Source: Chthonomonadaceae bacterium
GTDB taxonomy: Bacteria; Armatimonadota; Chthonomonadetes; Chthonomonadales; Chthonomonadaceae
Length of the DNA: 42,629 nt
Direction: 5' to 3'
NCBI GenBank assembly: GCA_027450145.1
Contig: DAIDKH010000039.1
Coordinates: forward strand, 1-42,629
In this document: one piece after another, positions 35,516 through 41,544 of the stretch
Numbering within the stretch: the first letter of the stretch is position 1
Layout: every line of letters starts with the position of its first letter
The notes under the pieces: model-generated
Database searches by the model: none
Told to the model about the DNA's origin: nothing
What the model saw: the letters and a program-made list of their open reading frames with translations, nothing else
Position numbers and translations under genes: made by a program

Positions 35516-35790
35516 TGGTTGCAATATCCTGCAGAAGTGATGACGAAAGCGACTAGTTACTGCATTCGCTAATCAATCATTGCGCGCATTTAAGCGGCGA
35601 CGAAGGGCATCAATGCACTAACACACCAAACGAGCGCAACATACACGCAATCAACTTCCAACGGTAAAGACAAGCGACTGGGAACATGAATAAGAATTAG
35701 TAGGCCAGCGCTACTTTGCAATTGGCTCTGGCGGCGCATTGTACTCTTAATTCAAGCATAGATCGGTTTGCAGTTGCATCTGGCAACATT
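35516..35790. other. Gene-free spacer between UbiA gene end and S9 peptidase upstream region
   Basis: No coding frame of interest. A five-base-pair hairpin (GTTGC at 35773-35777 with GCAAC at 35783-35787) sits directly behind the UbiA stop codon but lacks a T run. I see no other structure. Confidence 0.35.
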
Positions 35791-36660
35791 CTACAAATGC
35801 ACGTACCTATCCAGTAGCACAAAGACAAACAGACATACACTAATCCAGCCGTTGAGTGTAAAAAACGCAAGGTTCACTCTGCGTAAATCATCGGGCTTTA
35901 CCAGGCTCTGTTCCCACACTATCAAGCTGCCAGCAATAGCAACTCCAATAAAATAGGTTGAGTGAAGTTGTGCCAATAGCCCGATAACAACGAGTACTAC
36001 CAACATGCATACGTGCATTGCCCGTGATACCCACAATGCTGGCCCCTTGCCTATGCGTTTTGGAAGTGAATGCATGGTGCGGGTCGCAACATCGTGGTCA
36101 TAGTCCTGTAACGCGTAAATGATGTCGAACCCGCCAATCCACAATAACACGACTAAGCCTAGTAAGAGCGCGATTGCAGATAGCCTTCCTGTAACTGCTA
36201 CCCATGCACCTATAGGCGCAATACCAGTACCCAAGCCCAAAAATAAATGGCACAAGGAGGTGAATCGCTTGGTGTATGAATAACCAAGCACGATGAACAG
36301 AGCCACAGGTGATAGCAACAAACATAGAGTGTTCAACTGCCAGGCAGCAATCTCAAACAGCAAAATACTGGCTAAAAGAAATGCCGAGACCTGTGCTACA
36401 GAAAGCAGACCGGATGGAATATGGCGTGTTTTGGTACGGGGATTGGTAGCATCCAGTTTGGCATCCGCTAAGCGGTTAAAGCTCATCGCTGCACTGCGAG
36501 CGCCAACCATCGCGGCTAAAATCCAAATGATGGTATGTGCTGTAAGGGTAGCACCTGTGTGCTGTTCGGCAAGCATCATTCCAATTAGTGCGAATGGCAA
36601 TGCAAATATCGTGTGCTCAAACCGTATCATCTCTAGAATCAGCCGCAAACGACGCAGCAT
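35791..36660 (-). CDS. UbiA-family polyprenyltransferase, quinone biosynthesis
   Basis: Integral membrane enzyme that attaches a polyprenyl chain to an aromatic ring. About 289 residues with eight or nine predicted membrane helices. The two Asp-rich substrate motifs are present: NRLADAKLDATNPRT and YALQDYDHDVATRTMHSLPK, the latter close to the version in 4-hydroxybenzoate/futalosine-pathway (MqnP-like) enzymes. The open frame extends to 36708, but ATG 36660 lies four bases after the UbiX stop with GGAGG nine bases upstream, so it is the better start. Co-location with UbiX points to ubiquinone- or menaquinone-type synthesis; menaquinone by the futalosine route would fit a deep diderm lineage, but no mqn gene is in view. 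Confidence 0.9.
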   Translation of the reverse strand: MLRRLRLILEMIRFEHTIFALPFALIGMMLAEQHTGATLTAHTIIWILAAMVGARSAAMSFNRLADAKLDATNPRTKTRHIPSGLLSVAQVSAFLLASILLFEIAAWQLNTLCLLLSPVALFIVLGYSYTKRFTSLCHLFLGLGTGIAPIGAWVAVTGRLSAIALLLGLVVLLWIGGFDIIYALQDYDHDVATRTMHSLPKRIGKGPALWVSRAMHVCMLVVLVVIGLLAQLHSTYFIGVAIAGSLIVWEQSLVKPDDLRRVNLAFFTLNGWISVCLFVFVLLDRYVHL

Positions 36661-36664
36661 TCTG

Positions 36665-37270
36665 CTAAGCCTCCACTTGCCATTCGTCAACCAGGGACTG
36701 AGGCGCATCTAGTTGCTGAAGTATTCGAGCCACTACAAAATCAACGAGATCATCTATTGTCTTCGGATTGTGGTAAAACGCCGGTGCGGCCGGTAGAATT
36801 GTGGCGCCTGCCTCAGTAAGAGTTACCATGTTTCGCAGGTGAATTAAGCTCCATGGCGTTTCTCGGGGAACAATGATAAGTCGACGACGCTCCTTGAGGC
36901 AGACATCAGCAGCGCGACTGATTAGGTCGTCGCTCGTTCCCGCAGCAATCCTACTGGCCGTACCCATCGAGCAAGGAACAATCACCATACCATCGTGCCT
37001 GTAGGATCCGCTAGCCGGTGGGGTGAAGAAATTCCGTCGGTCGGCAAACTTTATGGAGGGATAGTCGGCGCCTAACAGTGATTTACTGGTCGCGTTGTTA
37101 ACCGTAACCGAGCGGCCAGTCTCCACTGCAATCACCTGCGAAGCCTGCTCTGTCATCATCACATAAACCTCGTGATACAACTTGGCGGCTTCTTGCAAAA
37201 ACCTGATGGCATAAGGTGCACCGCTGGCGCCGGTTATCGCAACTACCAGCCGGCCTGTGGATACCGGCAT
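36665..37270 (-). CDS. ubiX: UbiX-family flavin prenyltransferase
   Basis: UbiX makes prenylated FMN, the cofactor of UbiD-type decarboxylases in quinone synthesis. The 201-residue product is full length. It has the FMN-binding start VVAITGASGAPYAIRFLQEA, PPASGSYRHDGMVIVPCSMG with the serine/cysteine region, TASRIAAGTSDDLISRAADV, and the strongly conserved RRLIIVPRETPWSLIHLRNM with LTEAGATILPAAPAFYHNPK. Its ATG overlaps the NUDIX stop codon (TGATG), indicating coupled translation. The partner UbiD decarboxylase is not in this window. Confidence 0.93.
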   Translation of the reverse strand: MPVSTGRLVVAITGASGAPYAIRFLQEAAKLYHEVYVMMTEQASQVIAVETGRSVTVNNATSKSLLGADYPSIKFADRRNFFTPPASGSYRHDGMVIVPCSMGTASRIAAGTSDDLISRAADVCLKERRRLIIVPRETPWSLIHLRNMVTLTEAGATILPAAPAFYHNPKTIDDLVDFVVARILQQLDAPQSLVDEWQVEA

Positions 37271-37872
37271 CAGGCAATATCCTCACGCATAGCCTTTAAA
37301 ACAGTATGTACTTCCACGGGGTCACAGCACAGGAAGCGAGAAACAGCGCGTTTCCCCATGGGCTGTTTGCTCAATTTCTGTAGGGCTTCGCGCAACAGGA
37401 TACGGTCATGCTGCTGCAAATTTTTGCGGCACTCATCAAGTGTGAAGAGAGACCGACTGGTTACTATTCCCGCTGGATCACGACGAATAGGGTCGAGCGA
37501 ACGCACGGTACCCGCATACAACCCCATATAAGTGAAGGGATGGTTGTATGTGCGGCCAGGCAGTTTGGATGTGCACTCTATACGCATGGTAGCAAACAGG
37601 GCATATTCCGGATTTAGATAGGCAGCGGCCTCTTCATACACCTCGCGGGTCATGGCTGCATCCCGTGACTCGTCCGGTTCCAGACGTCCGCCAGGGTAAC
37701 CAAATACTCCCCTACGATCACAAACGACGAGAACTCGGCCGCCATGAAGCGCAACGATGTGCACCGACGTTACTGGTGCATCATCCGGCAGTTCGTGTGC
37801 GCGAATCGCCTGTAGATGTACTGGCTGGGCACCCCACTGCATATGAACTTCAAACAACAGATCCTCGCTCAA
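37270..37872 (-). CDS. NUDIX hydrolase
   Basis: NUDIX enzymes hydrolyse nucleoside diphosphates linked to another group, or related pyrophosphates. The 200-residue product carries a full box: GRLEPDESRDAAMTREVYEE, matching Gx5Ex7REUxEE, followed by Ala where Gly is usual. N-terminal strands VTSVHIVALHGGRVLVVCDR precede the box. The start codon is TTG at 37872, with AAGGA about nine bases upstream. It is first in an overlapping operon with UbiX and UbiA; a role in handling isoprenyl pyrophosphates or flavin nucleotides is possible but the substrate is unknown. The C-terminal 60 residues form an extra helical part. Confidence 0.88.
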   Translation of the reverse strand: MSEDLLFEVHMQWGAQPVHLQAIRAHELPDDAPVTSVHIVALHGGRVLVVCDRRGVFGYPGGRLEPDESRDAAMTREVYEEAAAYLNPEYALFATMRIECTSKLPGRTYNHPFTYMGLYAGTVRSLDPIRRDPAGIVTSRSLFTLDECRKNLQQHDRILLREALQKLSKQPMGKRAVSRFLCCDPVEVHTVLKAMREDIA

Positions 37873-37945
37873 ACGTCACTTTCCTTCTGAAAAACACCCA
37901 GGAAAACCCTGGAATTCTTCTCTGCATCACGGCTGTAATCATAAA

Positions 37946-37974
37946 ATTATACACTTTCAACGCCTGCTCGTCAA
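37946..37974 (-). promoter_or_regulatory. Near-consensus sigma70-type promoter for the NUDIX-UbiX-UbiA operon
   Basis: On the minus strand TTGACG (37969-37974) and TATAAT (37946-37951) are separated by exactly 17 bases, five of six and six of six matches to the housekeeping consensus. The -10 box lies about 74 bases before the TTG start of the NUDIX gene, leaving a leader of roughly 65 bases. This is the best promoter in the window and suggests strong constitutive expression. Confidence 0.8.
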
Positions 37975-38245
37975 CAAGCGGGCCACCTGGGTCGCTGACG
38001 CAACTCGTAAGTAACGCACCAATCGGCGAATTTTACAGAAGTCAAACCGCTTGCCTAAACGCATTAGCCATTAATGTGAATGTTGCGATGGCGGCAATTA
38101 ACGGCATTGTCAACACGAAGCGAGACGTACACGGTACCTAATACGATGGAGCAGGTGAACGTTCGAGGTAGTCATCTAGCTAGCCACAATCATTCCCGAT
38201 TGCCATAGGAAGCAACGAGCTAGGGATTAACAACTGGAGTTGATA
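37975..38245. other. Non-coding stretch upstream of the quinone operon promoter
   Basis: Intergenic DNA of ordinary composition between the promoter of the NUDIX operon and the Rhs remnant. I see no credible gene, repeat or RNA. It is the junction between housekeeping genes and the Rhs locus. Confidence 0.35.
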
Positions 38246-38265
38246 TTCGAGCTGGGTGGCTCGAA
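38246..38265. repeat. Perfect hairpin at the edge of the decayed Rhs tip
   Basis: TTCGAGC (38246-38252) and GCTCGAA (38259-38265) pair around TGGGTG. It ends four bases before homology to the intact Rhs tip begins (38269), so it marks the breakpoint. No T run follows on either strand. Confidence 0.4.
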
Positions 38266-38268
38266 ATC

Positions 38269-38440
38269 AAGCGCCCCCACGCTCGCGTCGTAGTACCGGT
38301 GGCCAAGCAGCATCAGCCCTGTGGCCGCGTCCGCCTGGTAGCCGCTGGTACCCGCAAACTGAACGGGCGTCGCCGTGCAACGTCTCGCCAAACGCATCGT
38401 AGACCAGCGAGTCAGTCGCTGCGCCTGTGCTGCATTGCCA
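38269..38440 (-). pseudogene. Decayed third Rhs tip, core only
   Basis: This segment aligns closely to 40174-40354, the core of the intact orphan tip. Shared coding includes DSLVYDAFGETL, then TPVQFAGTSGYQADAATGLM and LLGHRYYDASVG. Two lesions break it: a 14-base deletion at about 38378, where the intact copy encodes the RSGSTA part, and an extra C in the run at 38274-38278. Homology stops at YYDASVG, before RFLSSDP, where a hairpin and unrelated sequence begin, so the toxin end is gone. It has no start codon. It is a dead relic of the same Rhs family. Confidence 0.85.
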
Positions 38441-38599
38441 ATGTCGTGGTTACGTTTGAATATAAGCCGTAATATCCCTAAAGCAATAGATTATCAATAC
38501 TGTTGCATTTGTACGCCATTCTATCGCCAATGAATATTGCCAGCAATCGTTTCTACAATTGTAATGGTGCTGTTATCAAACTGATTGCCCAACAGGGAA

Positions 38600-39607
38600 T
38601 CATACGAGCCGAACCGTTAGGTCAATGGACTTTGGATCCGTTTCCGGATAAACCTCCATAAAGGCTTGGTTCAGTACTTCTTTACACTGGTCCCACGTTA
38701 ACTTCCATCGTAATCGGCGAAAGGCCGGCAGGGGACGTTTAACGCCTTTTAAGTGGCTAGCTAATAGCGACGTTGCAGCGACCTTACGCCCTGCGGAATA
38801 CAGCGCAGCTATTTGTAAGGCTAATAACGTGCGCTTTAAGCCGATGGGTGTCTGCGAATATGCCGTCCAATAATTGCAGAGGCGTAGCGCATCTTCATAC
38901 CTGCCACACAAGATTAAGCTCTCTATGTAGTAGACAAGGAACCCACTTCCCTGATTTTTCGAGATGGGTAGCCGAGGAATGCTTATAAATGCGAGTCCCT
39001 CAAGGCTCAACTCCGCCGCACGTTGGTATCTTCCAAGAAAAACCATATGAAACACTGCATCTGACAGACCCTGCAGATAGCTCGTAATCTCGTCTCCGTG
39101 TAAGAATTTCAGCTCCGTAACACGTTCAGTGGCGGTTAGCGAACGCCGCAACTCCCAACCTCCAATGTTTTGGTCATGAGCAAATCTCACCCGCGCTACA
39201 CTGAGTGCCTCCTCATGATAATTCAGTGCGTCTAATGCTCTCCACAGCCTTGCGAAGGTACGCTCATATTCAAGTTCTGGTACGTCTTTGGTCGATCGAA
39301 GAACTGCCAATGCGCGCCTTGCATTCTCAAGGGCGGCTTCCTTCGCACCTAATTCCATCAACGACTCTGTTTCATTGGCCATTGCCAAAAGGTGCCTGTC
39401 GTCCATGTGCAGCACCTGCCTGGAAGTAGACAGGCACAAGTCATACTGCTCGTTATATAGATACGCGTTTGACAACCAGTGTAAACTCAACACCGATCGC
39501 TGTTCTGGTGGGATCGAGGTGAGTATTGCAATCGCTTCGGGATAGCGGTCCTCCCCTAACAACTGCCGTGCATCAACAACCAACTCGTCGATCGATTTTC
39601 GCTCCAA
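38600..39607 (-). CDS. Helical-repeat (TPR-like) protein, possible partner of the orphan Rhs tip
   Basis: The 335-residue product has TPR-like helix pairs: ARQLLGEDRYPEAIAILTSI, LHWLSNAYLYNEQYDLCLST, LMELGAKEAALENARRALAV and VFHMVFLGRYQRAAELSLEG. No signal peptide, membrane segment or enzymatic motif is seen. The start is TTG at 39607, with GAGG seven bases upstream. It follows the orphan Rhs tip by 40 bases on the same strand, the place where an immunity protein is normally found, but most Rhs immunity proteins are smaller, so it could also be an unrelated scaffold protein. Basic residues are concentrated in the last third (KGVKRPLPAFRRLRWKLTW). Confidence 0.7.
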   Translation of the reverse strand: MERKSIDELVVDARQLLGEDRYPEAIAILTSIPPEQRSVLSLHWLSNAYLYNEQYDLCLSTSRQVLHMDDRHLLAMANETESLMELGAKEAALENARRALAVLRSTKDVPELEYERTFARLWRALDALNYHEEALSVARVRFAHDQNIGGWELRRSLTATERVTELKFLHGDEITSYLQGLSDAVFHMVFLGRYQRAAELSLEGLAFISIPRLPISKNQGSGFLVYYIESLILCGRYEDALRLCNYWTAYSQTPIGLKRTLLALQIAALYSAGRKVAATSLLASHLKGVKRPLPAFRRLRWKLTWDQCKEVLNQAFMEVYPETDPKSIDLTVRLV

Positions 39608-39647
39608 AATAACACCTCGCTCCCACAGAACCTCACACGAAACGCGC

Positions 39648-40370
39648 TTAGAAAACGCGAACTAGACCACGTCCAATAGAACCAATTCCTCGAATGATAC
39701 CGCCAATCGTATCCTGAAGACCGTTACCAACGGTACCAAGTGCCTCACCCACACCGTCCAGTAACGGAAAAGGATCCAACAGCGGAGCTCCAACTAGTGG
39801 CAGGCCTATATCGCCTGTAACGTCGGTTAAACCGGGATCATATGGAACCCATTGCTTTGGAGGAATGATCTTGTGACCGGCGTCTCTCAACTTTTCTACT
39901 TCGCGCTTAACGTCACCCCGGACAGTCTCGTTCGTATTCTGTGGTCGACCATGGTGGTCTGGGTGAAACTTGCCGTCATTCCCGATAAATCCCCCTGGAC
40001 CATCCCAATGCGGGAACCCCTTTATGATATCCGGGTCAGAAATCCTTGACGTCCAAGTCTGCCCGTTCCATTTAATATTGCGAATCAGTCCCGTTGGGTC
40101 AACGCCGACCAGCGGGTTGTTGTCGCAGTAGGCGTACCAGTTGCTGCCTGCCTGCGCCGGGTCGCTGCTCAGGAAGCGCCCCACGCTCGCGTCGTAGTAC
40201 CTGTGGCCCAGCAGCATCAGCCCCGTGGCCGCATCAGCCTGGTAGCCGCTGGCGCCCGCAAACTGAACAGGCGTTGCCGTGCTGCCGCTGCGCGTTAACG
40301 TCTCGCCAAACGCGTCGTAAACCGGCGAGTCAGTCGCTACGCCTGTATTGCCGGTTGTTCGCGCTACCAT
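39648..40370 (-). CDS. Orphan Rhs tip with unknown C-terminal toxin domain
   Basis: The 240-residue frame starts inside an Rhs core: VYDAFGETLTRSGSTATP, ASGYQADAATGLMLLGHRYY, DASVGRFLSSDPAQAGSNWY and NNPLVGVDPTGL, the usual core end. After DPTGL comes a variable region of about 145 residues: GFPHWDGPGGFIGNDGKF and HPDHHGRPQN (His/Asp-rich, perhaps metal binding), a Lys-rich helix VKREVEKLRDAGHKIIPPKQ, then a glycine-rich amphipathic tail LQDTIGGIIRGIGSIGRGLV. I cannot name the toxin. No ribosome site precedes the ATG and there is no N-terminal shell, so it is probably a silent cassette expressed only after recombining into a full rhs gene, or a displaced former tip. Confidence 0.8.
   Translation of the reverse strand: MVARTTGNTGVATDSPVYDAFGETLTRSGSTATPVQFAGASGYQADAATGLMLLGHRYYDASVGRFLSSDPAQAGSNWYAYCDNNPLVGVDPTGLIRNIKWNGQTWTSRISDPDIIKGFPHWDGPGGFIGNDGKFHPDHHGRPQNTNETVRGDVKREVEKLRDAGHKIIPPKQWVPYDPGLTDVTGDIGLPLVGAPLLDPFPLLDGVGEALGTVGNGLQDTIGGIIRGIGSIGRGLVRVF
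40090..40147 (-). repeat. Rhs-core direct repeat, copy 2
   Basis: These 58 bases match 42572-42629 with a single visible mismatch (Gly codon here, Arg codon there, in NNPLVxVDPTG). The match continues to the window edge, so the full repeat is probably longer. It is the natural site for homologous exchange of toxin tips. Confidence 0.9.
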
Positions 40371-40413
40371 ATGTTAGGGCAATGTCAGGGTGCCCGTCGA
40401 AAACAACGATCAC

Positions 40414-40956
40414 TTAGATATTCTCCCACAAAGGCTCTTTAATGCCCTCATAACCGCGCAACTCTTCCGGGTAATCCTTGCCGGGCCAGGTGCCTTCGCC
40501 GCGAATAAACCCCGAAACAAAATAGGGAAGATTGTACCCATCCTGGCGGTAAAGCAGGTAGTGTAGGCCCTGCGATGTGTGAGCATAAAGAAACTCGTTG
40601 CGCGAGCCTATGGCAAGCAGCTGTTCTTCCACACGCAGCGGCCGCAGGCAGTGATCGTCATAGCGAGAGCCTGGAGTGTGTTCGATAACCTCAACCGGCC
40701 AATTCATGCGTTCTTTCAGGAACGTGCTTAGTTCCTGAATTTCATGCTCCTGAAAAAGACCATTGGCAAGATTGTGTAGGAATACTAGCTGACTCAATTT
40801 CGTAGAACACACCTCGAAGGCGTTGTAGTCTTCCTGTATGGAAACTGAGCGATGTTGTGCATAATACCAGTGTATCACTGGTGAGAGTATGGTATTCACC
40901 TCATCTACCTGCAGTTTATCGAGGCGGGTAATTGCGCGAAACAAGGAAGTACTCAT
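40414..40956 (-). CDS. Hypothetical protein, second of a paralogous immunity-candidate pair
   Basis: 180 residues with no signal or membrane segment. I do not recognise a named family. The segment LFQEHEIQELSTFLKERMNW with PVEVIEH resembles YFTREEKDQLLEHLSVQRHW of the preceding gene in spacing and charge, so the two look like diverged duplicates. Aromatic and acidic residues are frequent. It starts three bases after the neighbour's stop (TGA AAA ATG), so translation is coupled. It lies between a toxin gene and an orphan tip and is the most likely immunity gene or duplicated immunity gene for one of them. Confidence 0.75.
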   Translation of the reverse strand: MSTSLFRAITRLDKLQVDEVNTILSPVIHWYYAQHRSVSIQEDYNAFEVCSTKLSQLVFLHNLANGLFQEHEIQELSTFLKERMNWPVEVIEHTPGSRYDDHCLRPLRVEEQLLAIGSRNEFLYAHTSQGLHYLLYRQDGYNLPYFVSGFIRGEGTWPGKDYPEELRGYEGIKEPLWENI

Positions 40957-40959
40957 TTT

Positions 40960-41481
40960 TCATCTCTTCGGTGAATAGATCCCCCACACTTTGAAGGCAA
41001 GTGGGTAGTCAGGGTATTTTGCCAGGCGTAAAAAGCACCATGGGTAGCTGGGATAACATTGTTGATATTCTCCCAGACACACATGACTGGCGGTGTTATT
41101 ATGAAAGTAATGCCAAAGTGAAACTGTTGGAGGAAAGGTTGAAGATTCAAAATACCGGTTTTCTGTGTATGCAAATTTTTGTGCTTTTCCATTCGCAACG
41201 AGTTGCGCCGAAGCTGGCCAATGCCGTTGCACGCTCAAATGCTCCAGCAACTGGTCTTTCTCCTCGCGAGTAAAGTAGCAATCAGTAACCCAGCGCATCC
41301 ACCGCTGCAGGTTCGGACGCATCTCACTGTATCCTTCTATCCAATCAATGTATAGCTGCGCCGGACCGTCCCGCGGACCAACCCTATACCAATGAACCTG
41401 CACCTTCGGCGCAGGGAACAGTCTCCCACCTGTTTCTGGCTCCTGTATGTCGCTGCAACAGTAGTAAAGTTCTGCACTCAT
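40960..41481 (-). CDS. Hypothetical protein, immunity candidate for the HINT-TNT Rhs toxin
   Basis: 173 residues, acidic to neutral and aromatic-rich (many Trp and Tyr), with no signal peptide. Landmarks are LYYCCSDIQEPETGGRLFP, QLYIDWIEGYSEMRPNLQRW, YFTREEKDQLLEHLSVQRHW and CYPSYPWCFLRLAKYPDYPL. No named family is recognised. The start has GGAGG six bases upstream, and this site sits immediately after the T tract of a terminator hairpin. It is the first gene behind the toxin-encoding end of the Rhs gene, the standard place for the cognate immunity protein. The next gene is its probable paralogue. Confidence 0.8.
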   Translation of the reverse strand: MSAELYYCCSDIQEPETGGRLFPAPKVQVHWYRVGPRDGPAQLYIDWIEGYSEMRPNLQRWMRWVTDCYFTREEKDQLLEHLSVQRHWPASAQLVANGKAQKFAYTENRYFESSTFPPTVSLWHYFHNNTASHVCLGEYQQCYPSYPWCFLRLAKYPDYPLAFKVWGIYSPKR

Positions 41482-41492
41482 CGGGGACCTCC

Positions 41493-41530
41493 AAAAAGGG
41501 AGCGTTCAGAGCATGAGTCCGCACGCTCCC
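41493..41530 (-). terminator. Intrinsic terminator between the Rhs toxin and its immunity candidate
   Basis: On the minus strand GGGAGCGT (41530-41523) pairs perfectly with ACGCTCCC (41505-41498) around a 17-base loop and is followed by five Ts (41497-41493). It begins 14 bases after the Rhs stop codon (41545). The ribosome site of the next gene follows the T run directly, leaving no room for a promoter between them. Confidence 0.8.
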
Positions 41531-41544
41531 TGCATCAATCGCAA

